Source: Flavipsychrobacter sp. (lineage in GTDB: Bacteria > Bacteroidota > Bacteroidia > Chitinophagales > Chitinophagaceae). From it: 64,000 nt of DNA. The notes beneath the pieces are model-generated. The model had not been told where the DNA came from, ran no database searches, and saw only the letters and a list, made by a program, of their open reading frames with translations. Within the stretch, counting starts at the first letter, position 1, and the number at the start of each line of letters is the position of its first letter. Shown piece by piece: positions 1-8,198 of the stretch. The DNA lies in assembly GCA_017849575.1 (NCBI GenBank), contig JAFIGV010000014.1, forward strand, positions 248,001-312,000. The letters are read 5' to 3'. A program made the position numbers and the translations under genes.

Positions 1-411
1 CTTAAGCCATCCCTTCCCGAGGGCATAGTCCTCGTACAAATCCCAGGCATAGCGCATCGGAGTGTGACAGTAACAGATATGCGGAATTGACTTATCTCTC
101 CGGAACCCTTTGGCCACAGCATGTGATGAAGATAAAATGAGATCGTATCCTGCCACCCGGAACATGCGGATAAACAAAGGCATGAGTGGTAGCAGATAGC
201 GGTAATATTTATACACTCCGGGCAGGTGCTGCAGTAGCGAAGTACGGGGCTTTAGTCCGTGCAATACTTCTTTACGATCTTCTTCCGTCATCTTTTCGAA
301 AAGCGCAAAGACCTCCACTTCGTCCTCGCGGTGGTCTTGTATCAAGGCACCCACCACCTTTTCAGAGCCGGCGTTCATCCGGAACCACTCGTGTACGATA
401 GCAATTTTCAT
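1..411 (-). CDS. GT4 glycosyltransferase, N-terminal part (cut by window edge)
   Basis: A continuous reading frame of 137 codons starts at ATG 411 and runs off the left edge. The start MKIAIVHEWF followed by an AGSEK stretch is the N-terminal Rossmann strand and loop typical of GT4 (GT-B fold) glycosyltransferases, which transfer sugars from nucleotide-sugar donors at the cytoplasmic side of the membrane. HICYCHTPMRYAWDLY near the visible end also fits this family. The ATG overlaps the TGA of the upstream gene (ATGA), so the two are co-translated in one operon. The donor-binding C-terminal domain lies outside the window. The family is well supported; the sugar is unknown. Confidence 0.85.
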   Translation of the reverse strand, partial: MKIAIVHEWFRMNAGSEKVVGALIQDHREDEVEVFALFEKMTEEDRKEVLHGLKPRTSLLQHLPGVYKYYRYLLPLMPLFIRMFRVAGYDLILSSSHAVAKGFRRDKSIPHICYCHTPMRYAWDLYEDYALGKGWLK

Positions 412-1454
412 AGTTCACCGGCGCTCGCAAGCGTAGCAGAAATGCTGTCAAGAATATGACGGGCAGACCGTTCAAAATTGTATTGTTCAAAGAGATGTTC
501 CGGGCAGGTATTCAGACGCGAGCTTCCGGTTACAGTTTCCATAGATTTTATTATTTCGGCGGTATCCTCCGGAGGACAAAAATAGACACAATCCTCAAAA
601 AGTTCTCTATAAACTGGAATATCAGCGCATAAGACATTACAACCGAAATACAGTCCTTCTAAAACCGGAATGCCGAAACCCTCATAGGTAGAAAGCGAAA
701 CGAACAGCTCAGCCCGCTGATACCAGCTCATTAACTCTTCGTTGCTGAGGCCTTGATACATCTCCACACCTGCTGGAAAGATATTGTCGCCTTCGCGAAA
801 AATCTTATGCTGACCACCGATGATTACAAGACGGTATTCTGTGTTTAGTGCGCTTTGTGCAAATGCGCTGATGAGGCGCTCGTGGTTCTTTCGCTTATTG
901 GCAGAACCTACCGTAAGCAGAATCTTTTCTTTAGGATGTTGCCGGTTGCCGCCGGCCAGATTTTCAGAGATGCCATTGTAGGTAACGCTGACCGGAGTGC
1001 CGCTGCCGAAGTGTTGCTGTAATTCTCCGGCAACGGTCTGGCTTACGGCAAAAACATGCCGGGCGCTTCGATAAATGCGCGGAATAAAAAATCTGTAGGC
1101 GCGCCTGAACGATTGACTGAGCGTTTCTGGAGCAAAGAGATAAGCCAGATCATGTATCGTTACAAAACAGTTGCGGTAACGAAACGGAGCCATGTTTCCC
1201 GGACAAAAAAGTGGAGGGTGACCCACCTGGCTCAGATAGTGTGGAAGAAAGACCTGCTCCCAGACATACCCCCTACCCCGGCCCACAATCCGCACATCAA
1301 GTTCGCGTGCCATTTCTTTATGAATGGGGCCCTGCGGTGCTACAAAAACAGCTTCGGGACACAGCCTCCGGATTTGCCTGCTTATTTCTAACCCATACCT
1401 TTGTACTCCTGAAAACGATTGCGTTAGGAATCTTGCGTTAATATGTAAGTTCAT
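408..1454 (-). CDS. GT4 family glycosyltransferase
   Basis: A 348-residue GT-B fold glycosyltransferase. The C-terminal half carries the GT4 donor-site signature: STYEGFGIPVLEG has the E-x7-E pair that binds the nucleotide sugar. The strand LLTVGSANKRKNHERLISAF opens the second Rossmann domain. I chose ATG 1454, which begins MNLHINARFL and has GGAAG upstream; an in-frame GTG at 1478 would add eight residues. It overlaps the downstream GT4 gene by 4 bp and is divergent, by 53 bp, from the ABC exporter genes, so it probably helps build the glycan that they export. The specific linkage cannot be read from sequence. Confidence 0.88.
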   Translation of the reverse strand: MNLHINARFLTQSFSGVQRYGLEISRQIRRLCPEAVFVAPQGPIHKEMARELDVRIVGRGRGYVWEQVFLPHYLSQVGHPPLFCPGNMAPFRYRNCFVTIHDLAYLFAPETLSQSFRRAYRFFIPRIYRSARHVFAVSQTVAGELQQHFGSGTPVSVTYNGISENLAGGNRQHPKEKILLTVGSANKRKNHERLISAFAQSALNTEYRLVIIGGQHKIFREGDNIFPAGVEMYQGLSNEELMSWYQRAELFVSLSTYEGFGIPVLEGLYFGCNVLCADIPVYRELFEDCVYFCPPEDTAEIIKSMETVTGSSRLNTCPEHLFEQYNFERSARHILDSISATLASAGEL

Positions 1455-1507
1455 GTTACGACTTCCGGAACCGGTCACATCCGCAAAATAGGAGATACTG
1501 ACACTAC

Positions 1508-2257
1508 ATGCAAACTATTACGAAGCTTTACGCCTTGAGCAAGCGAAATGTAATTCTCCGGTATAAAAACTCAATCATTGGATTTTTCTGGGGCTTCATC
1601 AAGCCATTACTTTACCTGCTCATATTCATCGTGGTTTTTAGTTCGCAGTTTTCGTCCACAAAAAATTATGTTTTGTACGCCACATCCGGACTTATAGGCT
1701 GGTTCTTTTTCTCTAACGTCACGGCTCAGAGCATAGCGGCCATCGTCAATTCTGCAGGCCTTATTAAATCGGTGAAATTGCCCGTCATTCTCTTTCCGTT
1801 CTCTGAACTAATGAGCGAGCTCTTCAATTTTTTGCTGACCATTTTCGTTTTTCTCATTGTGATGTACTGGTTCGGTATTACCTACAGTATTCAGCTATTT
1901 GCACTGATCCCCGCCGCTCTGCTTTTTGCTGCTTTCTCTTTGGGGGTGATCTTGTGCTTGTCCGCATTGAATGTATTCTTCCGTGATATTGGCATACTGT
2001 GGAACACCCTGCTGCCGGCACTTTTTTACCTCACGCCGATAGCCTATCCCGAAAAGCTTATACCTGAAAAGTTTAAGCTGGTCATCACCATTAACCCGAT
2101 TTACCAATTCATCCGTTGTTTCCGGACCATCCTTTACGAATCGTCACTACCGGCAAGAGAGATCTGGGTACAATGCGGCGTGTTAAGCGGTGCATCGCTG
2201 ATCGTGGGATTGCTGGTCTTTAACCGGTTGAAAAATCAATTTATCTCCACCATCTGA
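1508..2257 (+). CDS. ABC-2 type polysaccharide export permease (Wzm-like)
   Basis: 249 residues with about six hydrophobic segments after a short basic N-terminus containing RNVILRYKNSIIGFFWGFIK, the amphipathic start typical of ABC-2 permeases that export O-antigen, teichoic acid or capsule. LLPALFYLTPIAYPEKLIPE between the last helices is a recognisable feature of the Wzm/TagG/KpsM family. It lies 8 bp upstream of the ATPase gene, its obvious partner. Together they should move an undecaprenyl-linked or lipid-linked glycan across the inner membrane. The family call is strong; the substrate is inferred only from the neighbouring glycosyltransferases. Confidence 0.9.
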   Translation: MQTITKLYALSKRNVILRYKNSIIGFFWGFIKPLLYLLIFIVVFSSQFSSTKNYVLYATSGLIGWFFFSNVTAQSIAAIVNSAGLIKSVKLPVILFPFSELMSELFNFLLTIFVFLIVMYWFGITYSIQLFALIPAALLFAAFSLGVILCLSALNVFFRDIGILWNTLLPALFYLTPIAYPEKLIPEKFKLVITINPIYQFIRCFRTILYESSLPAREIWVQCGVLSGASLIVGLLVFNRLKNQFISTI

Positions 2258-2265
2258 CTTTTATC

Positions 2266-2991
2266 TTGAGCACGCGAAATTTGATCTCGGCGGAACATGT
2301 AACGGTATCGTTCTGGCAAAACACGATCGGTGTTTTTTCTATGAAGGACTTGATCACCCAGCGAAAAAACCCCTTTTCCCACAAGGCTATTCTCAAAGAT
2401 GTGTCGCTGCAATTGCATGAGGGGGAATGCCTTGGAATTCTGGGGCGAAACGGATCTGGCAAAAGCACCTTGCTGCGCACCATGGCGGGCATCATCAAGC
2501 CTCATATCGGACAAGTGAAAGTCAATGCAAGCATAGCCCCTATCCTGGCCATCGGTGCGGGTTTGGAACTGGAACTGACCGGTTACGAAAATATTAGCCT
2601 ATTGCTTTCGCTTTATGGACATTCCCGGACCCCGGAAGATATAGAGCGGATTCAGGCTTTTTCAGAACTATCGGATACGGTGCTGCGCATGCCGGTGAAG
2701 ACGTATTCAGCAGGAATGACGGCAAGGCTTGCGTTTAGCATATCGCTGGCAAATGATTGTGACATCCTCATCATCGACGAAGTGCTTGCTGTCGGCGATC
2801 AGGGGTTTCAAAAAAAGTGCATGCATAAAATATTTGAAATAAAGAACTTTGGAAAATCAATTATTTTCGTGTCCCATTTCCCGGACGAGGTTTTGAAAAT
2901 TTGCAATACCGCCGTGTTATTAGAAGACGGGAAAATTGTGCGTAAAGGAACCGCAGAAGAAATATGCAAGCTATATCAAAACCTGTTTTAG
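2266..2991 (+). CDS. Polysaccharide export ABC transporter ATPase (Wzt-like, short form)
   Basis: 241 residues with Walker A (GRNGSGKS), the signature YSAGMTARLAF, Walker B (DILIIDEVLAVGD) and the switch histidine (FVSHF). It stops directly after the nucleotide-binding domain, so it lacks the C-terminal carbohydrate-recognition domain of the long Wzt proteins; this is the KpsT/TagH-core size. The likely start is TTG 2266: the first in-frame ATG (2341) would remove the first beta strand. It follows the permease by 8 bp, and its 3' end overlaps the next gene by 28 nt, pointing to translational coupling with the giant glycosyltransferase. Confidence 0.9.
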   Translation: MSTRNLISAEHVTVSFWQNTIGVFSMKDLITQRKNPFSHKAILKDVSLQLHEGECLGILGRNGSGKSTLLRTMAGIIKPHIGQVKVNASIAPILAIGAGLELELTGYENISLLLSLYGHSRTPEDIERIQAFSELSDTVLRMPVKTYSAGMTARLAFSISLANDCDILIIDEVLAVGDQGFQKKCMHKIFEIKNFGKSIIFVSHFPDEVLKICNTAVLLEDGKIVRKGTAEEICKLYQNLF

Positions 2992-5900
2992 CAACCCGCC
3001 ATTTTCATATTGGCACACATCCGGTATTTATCGTTGCACAACATCTGGGAGATGCGCTCAGGCTGGGTCGCTCTCTGTCTGAAGCATGCGTTGTCCCTGA
3101 TGAATTCTGCCGTATTTCGGATGAGATCAATCTGCCCAATAACTATTTTGTCAACGACACCTTACTATATCTCCAAAACCAGTTTCTTCAGGGCGCGTGG
3201 GAACTAAAAAAGCAAGAGCTTGGACTCCGTCTTTCGCTGGCTATAGAAGAAGGGTTTGCCAACGGCAAGTTATGGGGTATGGCAGTAAGCTACGACTTTT
3301 TTTGGGGTGCTGAGCTGGCTGAGAAATATCCTGACGGGGTTTTTCTAATGCTCTACGACGACACTGTGCCCGCTGTTTTTGCGGAAGACATTCTTTCCCT
3401 TTCAGAAGAGCGTCCGTCGGCTACGATAGTCATCAACCAACAACAATTACATCGGATTCCGGGAATTATCTATAGAAGTCTGCCCCTGAGTAACGTAATA
3501 AGAATTAAAGATTCCATCTCACTCTATGAAAAGGACCAAATGTCTCTGGCGGTCGAAAGCCGCTACGAAAAGCTGGTCTCCAAAAGCCTTGCGGATGAGG
3601 CACTTTTTGCAGCAGAAGAAGAAATAAACTTGCTTAGAAAAAAGTCGTTTAAATGGATCAGCGACAAATGGCTGTTTGGCCCTGAGCTCAGTGTTATACT
3701 GCTCTGCAGCCGAGCTACTGCAGCCAAAACCTTAAACAAGATCCAGGAGTTTACAGACTATTTTTCAGCTTCGCCCGAATTTTACATCGTTTGTTATGAC
3801 GAACCGGCAAAAGCCGCGTTGCAGGAGCTGGAGACAAAATGTGCCCATGCCCAGGTCATCTCTACACTTCATGGCTTCAGTAAGGCCATTAACAACCTGC
3901 TGCGCGATAGTCATGGCCGATATGTTGTAATGGACAACCTTATTCAGGAATACGATCTGGCCGATATCCTTGGAGCTGTTACAACGGGCGAATGTGCTTT
4001 TGCAACTGCCTGCCCCGCACCAGCAGTAAAGGCGACAAGGAAGGACAACAATCTTACGCTCCGGCAATTGCTTACCTCCATGCTCGCCATAGATAATCTT
4101 GCATTTGGCAGAGAGGACTGGCGAATAGCTGGTGGACTGGACGAAGCATTGACAGGCAACTTTGCCCTTTGGGATTTTGGCATACGATTGATTGACTTGC
4201 AGAAAAAAAATGGCCGGTTGATTTATGCTTCCGGCACATCAGACGAGGAAACCACCCCATTGTTGTATCCTGACGACCCACAGTACAAGACACTGCTCGG
4301 CAAACACAAAGCTGCCTTTGCCTCCATACTCGACGACGTGATCAGTATGGTAACCGAAAGCCAGCACCTTCCTCAAAATGAAATTCGCGCCCTTCAGAGT
4401 AAGCTGTCAGCATCATTCAGCCTGCTCGACCACTCAAAAGACGAGGTAAAAGCGCTCAATGAACTGGCAGGTGAGTTACAACGACGGGTAGTACAAATAG
4501 AATCGCGTTGGTATTTCCGACTGGGCAAAAAGATCAAAAAGATTAAGAAGATCTTCTTTAAAAAGCAAACGGGAAAGACAAGCGCCCTGAAGCGCGTGCT
4601 TAAGTTCCTCGCCTTTGCTACCAGTCGTCCGGGTTTAGTCATTGTACGCAAAATGTTCACCCGGCTCTTTAGGATGGCCTATCTGGCAACAGAACTGCGC
4701 CCAGTGCGTATTCAATATCTTGATGAAAGAGACACGGAGAACATTGAGACGTATCAAGACTGGATATTAAACAAACTTGACCCCGAAAAGCTGCAGGACG
4801 ACTTCGACGAGCAGTTTGAAAAGCTGACGCATCAGCCACTCATCAGCATTGTGATGCCGGTATTCGATCCGCCCGCAAAATTTTTAAAACAGGCTATCGA
4901 ATCGGTGATCAGCCAGTCTTATCCCCACTGGCAATTGTGTATTGCCGATGATTGTTCTCCCAACCCGAAAATTCGCCGGTTGTTACAGGTCTATGCATCA
5001 AAAGATCCAAGAATTGAAGTGGCCTTTCGTACGGAGAATGGTCATATTTCCGCCTCTTCGAACTCAGCACTTCAAATGGCCAAAGGAGAGTATGTGCTGT
5101 TGATGGATCATGACGATCTGATTACCCCCAACTGTCTTTTTGAGGTAGTGAAGCATATCAATGCACATCCGTCCGACAAAATCATTTACTCTGATGAGGA
5201 TAAGATCAATGAAGCAGGACATCACAGTGTGCCGCACTTCAAGCCCGACTGGTCGCCGCATAATTTGCTGTCGAGAAACTACCTCGGTCATGTGGTGGTG
5301 ATCAAAAAAGAAATTGTTGACCGCATCGGCGGCTTCCGTCTTGGCTTTGAGGGCAGTCAGGACTACGACCTGTTGCTACGTGCTACTGAGGAAACGCAGG
5401 AGATAGGACATATACCCAAAGTGTTGTATCACTGGCGCATCCACAGCAAGTCGGCTGCACAGAGCGAGGAAGTGAAACCTTATGCTTACATCGCCGCCAA
5501 AAAAGCGCTGGAAGAAGCGTTGATACGAAGAAACCTTAGGGGAAATGTTTCCTATTTGTCGGGCCTTCGGGGTTATCGGATCAGTTACGAAATAGACCGT
5601 CCGGGCAAGGTGAGCATTATCATCCCAACCAAAGATCAGGTCAAGCTGCTCAAAAACACCATTGACTCCATCATTGAAAAAACCAGCTATCAGGATTTTG
5701 AAATTATTCTTCTCGATAATAACAGCAAGAGCAGTGAGTTTTTTGAGTTGGTGAAGTATTATGAACAGAAACTTGGAGCACGTTTTCTTTATGTAGAAGC
5801 GAAATTTCCGTTCAACTTTGCCCGCCTGATGAACCTGGGCGTAAGCCACAGCACCGGCGACTATATTCTGTTTCTCAATAATGATGTGGAAATCATTCAG

Positions 5901-6440
5901 CGCGATTGGCTGACCAGGATGGTTTCTTATGCGCAATTGCCGCAAACAGCCGCCGTGGGCGTAAAACTGCTCTATCCCGATGACCATATACAGCACGCAG
6001 GCGTTATCATCGGATTGGGAGGAGTGGCAGGCCATGCTTTTGTAAACCTGTTTAAAGATGAGCCGGGTTATTTTAATTACGTGCAGACTGTCAATAATTT
6101 TTCTGCGGTGACCGCCGCTTGCATGATCTTTCGCCGGGAGATTTATGAACAGGTCGGGGGCATGGACGAAAGCTTTGAAGTGGAATACAATGATGTGGAT
6201 CTCTGTCTTAAGTTTTTGGATGCAGGATACTACAACGTTTATCTTCCCGACGTAGAACTTTACCACTACGAGTCCGCTACACGGGGTCATCCGCATCAAA
6301 GCAAAGAGTCGTGGAATCGCCACGTTAAGGAGATCGCATTATTTAAGGAGAAGTGGCAACGCTATATTGACCACGATCCCTGTTACAACCCTAACCTGAA
6401 CCTTGGCGTGCATGATTTCGGAATGGATTTTTCCGCATAA
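2964..6440 (+). CDS. Multidomain glycosyltransferase: two GT2 domains plus a degenerate GT-A domain
   Basis: 1158 residues. The C-terminal half has two GT2 (GT-A fold) domains. The first, about 625-830, has ISIVMPVFDPP, the metal-binding DHDD at 715-718, and SQDYDLLLR. The second, about 882-1110, has VSIIIPTKDQ, NND at 972-974 and YNDVDLCLKF. Residues 240-425 resemble a third GT-A fold (SVILLCSR, HGRYVVMDN, AGGLDEAL, ALWDFGIRL) in which the DxD metal site and the ED motif are missing. Residues 1-235 are unrecognised; 465-515 look coiled-coil; 518-540 are very basic and may touch the membrane. The start overlaps the Wzt-like gene. The protein probably assembles the exported glycan as a bifunctional polymerase or decorating enzyme; the product is unknown. 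Confidence 0.85.
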   Translation: MQAISKPVLATRHFHIGTHPVFIVAQHLGDALRLGRSLSEACVVPDEFCRISDEINLPNNYFVNDTLLYLQNQFLQGAWELKKQELGLRLSLAIEEGFANGKLWGMAVSYDFFWGAELAEKYPDGVFLMLYDDTVPAVFAEDILSLSEERPSATIVINQQQLHRIPGIIYRSLPLSNVIRIKDSISLYEKDQMSLAVESRYEKLVSKSLADEALFAAEEEINLLRKKSFKWISDKWLFGPELSVILLCSRATAAKTLNKIQEFTDYFSASPEFYIVCYDEPAKAALQELETKCAHAQVISTLHGFSKAINNLLRDSHGRYVVMDNLIQEYDLADILGAVTTGECAFATACPAPAVKATRKDNNLTLRQLLTSMLAIDNLAFGREDWRIAGGLDEALTGNFALWDFGIRLIDLQKKNGRLIYASGTSDEETTPLLYPDDPQYKTLLGKHKAAFASILDDVISMVTESQHLPQNEIRALQSKLSASFSLLDHSKDEVKALNELAGELQRRVVQIESRWYFRLGKKIKKIKKIFFKKQTGKTSALKRVLKFLAFATSRPGLVIVRKMFTRLFRMAYLATELRPVRIQYLDERDTENIETYQDWILNKLDPEKLQDDFDEQFEKLTHQPLISIVMPVFDPPAKFLKQAIESVISQSYPHWQLCIADDCSPNPKIRRLLQVYASKDPRIEVAFRTENGHISASSNSALQMAKGEYVLLMDHDDLITPNCLFEVVKHINAHPSDKIIYSDEDKINEAGHHSVPHFKPDWSPHNLLSRNYLGHVVVIKKEIVDRIGGFRLGFEGSQDYDLLLRATEETQEIGHIPKVLYHWRIHSKSAAQSEEVKPYAYIAAKKALEEALIRRNLRGNVSYLSGLRGYRISYEIDRPGKVSIIIPTKDQVKLLKNTIDSIIEKTSYQDFEIILLDNNSKSSEFFELVKYYEQKLGARFLYVEAKFPFNFARLMNLGVSHSTGDYILFLNNDVEIIQRDWLTRMVSYAQLPQTAAVGVKLLYPDDHIQHAGVIIGLGGVAGHAFVNLFKDEPGYFNYVQTVNNFSAVTAACMIFRREIYEQVGGMDESFEVEYNDVDLCLKFLDAGYYNVYLPDVELYHYESATRGHPHQSKESWNRHVKEIALFKEKWQRYIDHDPCYNPNLNLGVHDFGMDFSA

Positions 6441-6443
6441 TAT

Positions 6444-8198
6444 TTATTGAAGTGCGGCAGAGTTTGGCGTCAGCAATGCGGGCAGAGCAAAGCGTTGAAG
6501 ACATTCGAAAATGACGATGTCTGGCTTTTCCTGTTCAATAAACTCATCGAGAAAATCATAGGTCCACAGATAAACCGCCTCTTTAACATGCGTATTGAGG
6601 TAAGGTATCAGATAGTTTGCGTAAGAATCGCGAAACATAAGCAGCTTGAGCTTCTTACCAGTGCTATCGGGGTTTTTAAATCGTAGCACCAGCTCCGAAC
6701 TTGTTGGAGGAAATAATCGTTTAGTAGTGTCCTTAAAGTGTATCAAAAATTCTTTCCTCTTATAAATTCTTTGTAAACCCACCATTTGGGCGATATCTCC
6801 TTCTTCAACTTCTGAAGTCTTTAGCTCTATATCGCGCTCACTGATCGCATGCAGATCCGGAAAATCTTTTTCTATTTCCTTCATCAGACAGGTATATCCG
6901 ATAAACCCGCCATAAGCATTCCAATGTGTATCGGTCTTGAAGTAAAGCTCTCGTTTTTTCTTCGCAGCTATTAATGCCTCTGTGGGGTCAATGACGTGCA
7001 TACCAATACTTTCAGCAAGAAACATCTTGTACATATCCAGCCGACACTGTTCTCTGTTGCCGGTAAGCGTATAGCCATCCGGCAGATATTCCGGGTAGAT
7101 ACGATCCTTATTAGGAGGGATAATAACATAAAACTTAATGTTCTTGCCGGCGAGCCAACGTTGCCGCTCAGACATATTTTTACTTACGCCCATGAGCTCG
7201 TTCGGCGAAATTGCAGAGAGTCCCCTTGTGTCTTCTATACTTCCAGCATCGTTATAGAACATCCATCCATTTTTTCCCGCAATAATCTCCTGACGCAACG
7301 GACTAGCATTAAAAATCTTCATCCGGATGTAGGAGTTGGCAAAAAACAGATAGTTGCGAAACGAAAAATTGTCTTTACAATAATTGGTGAGCAGATCCGG
7401 AAAATCGAAAAAATTCTCGCTGCTTAGCTCGGGCTTAACCGCGGCCTTTCGATTCTCGTTCACCTCCAGATCTGAAAAATAGCCGAAGTTGTTATTCACG
7501 AAAACTCCGAATATCACCGCAAGAAAACCGCAGACCAACACTCCTCCGCTTTGGGAAGCTTTATTAAGATATTGCGACGAAAGGCGGCGCCGGAGTAAGT
7601 AGATCAGGATTGCTCCTAAGAAAATGACTATAATCAAGGAGGTGAGTAGCGATTTGTAGTCCGTAATACTTGTGCGGGCATAGTAGCGCTCTACCGCTGC
7701 GTGTACACTATCTGAAATCTGTATGTAGGGGTCGTTACCCTTTATCTGAAATTGACTAAATGCCTTATTATATTTAAGGAGCGCTATATCCTGCGACTCT
7801 GAGATAAGCTCGCTGAAGCAACGGCCGGGCCATATCATCAAGGTGTCTCTACGCCCGGGTTTAATAATATTGAGCCCTACTTTCTCAATGGTTACAAGGT
7901 TGTCACCACCAGAAAATCGCAACTGCATATTTTCTGTTTGCGAAGGCTGCGGAATTTGCAGAACGATATTGCTGAAAAACTGAGTAGAATTGAAAAAAAG
8001 CTGGCTCATCTGGGCCGGACTCAGATGCTGACTTTTACTTGCGTACAAAAGGCTTATACTAGTGGGCTTAACCGACTTGAGCGTAACAAATAGCTCAGCA
8101 TGGTGTTGAAACACCCTCGATACCCCCTTGTACAACAACGGGAAAAGCGCTGCGAAAAACAGCAGAAATGCAATGCCGTACTGAATCGTGCTTCTCAA
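6444..8198 (-). CDS. AlgX/AlgJ-like SGNH O-acetyltransferase, membrane-anchored
   Basis: 584 residues. The C-terminal part (about 245-575) is an AlgX/AlgJ-type SGNH domain with a DTHW motif at 423-426 and a serine in FRDSYANYL (Ser525), matching the Asp-His and Ser of the catalytic triad. A TM segment near 7-23, an extracytoplasmic domain of unrecognised type (35-175) and TMs near 184-202 and 218-236 precede it. Proteins of this kind receive acetyl groups passed across the membrane by an MBOAT partner and place them on a polysaccharide. The start is TTG 8198, overlapping the TGA of the MBOAT gene (TTGA), so the pair is coupled. It is convergent with the giant glycosyltransferase, with a 3-bp gap. 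Confidence 0.8.
   Translation of the reverse strand: MRSTIQYGIAFLLFFAALFPLLYKGVSRVFQHHAELFVTLKSVKPTSISLLYASKSQHLSPAQMSQLFFNSTQFFSNIVLQIPQPSQTENMQLRFSGGDNLVTIEKVGLNIIKPGRRDTLMIWPGRCFSELISESQDIALLKYNKAFSQFQIKGNDPYIQISDSVHAAVERYYARTSITDYKSLLTSLIIVIFLGAILIYLLRRRLSSQYLNKASQSGGVLVCGFLAVIFGVFVNNNFGYFSDLEVNENRKAAVKPELSSENFFDFPDLLTNYCKDNFSFRNYLFFANSYIRMKIFNASPLRQEIIAGKNGWMFYNDAGSIEDTRGLSAISPNELMGVSKNMSERQRWLAGKNIKFYVIIPPNKDRIYPEYLPDGYTLTGNREQCRLDMYKMFLAESIGMHVIDPTEALIAAKKKRELYFKTDTHWNAYGGFIGYTCLMKEIEKDFPDLHAISERDIELKTSEVEEGDIAQMVGLQRIYKRKEFLIHFKDTTKRLFPPTSSELVLRFKNPDSTGKKLKLLMFRDSYANYLIPYLNTHVKEAVYLWTYDFLDEFIEQEKPDIVIFECLQRFALPALLTPNSAALQ

Noticed and set aside
5376-6323. Long antisense frame (315 codons, minus) opposite the giant glycosyltransferase
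   Set aside because: It lies entirely opposite conserved GT2 motifs, has no promoter and no recognisable domain. Its His/Ile/Phe-rich composition is typical of a shadow frame.
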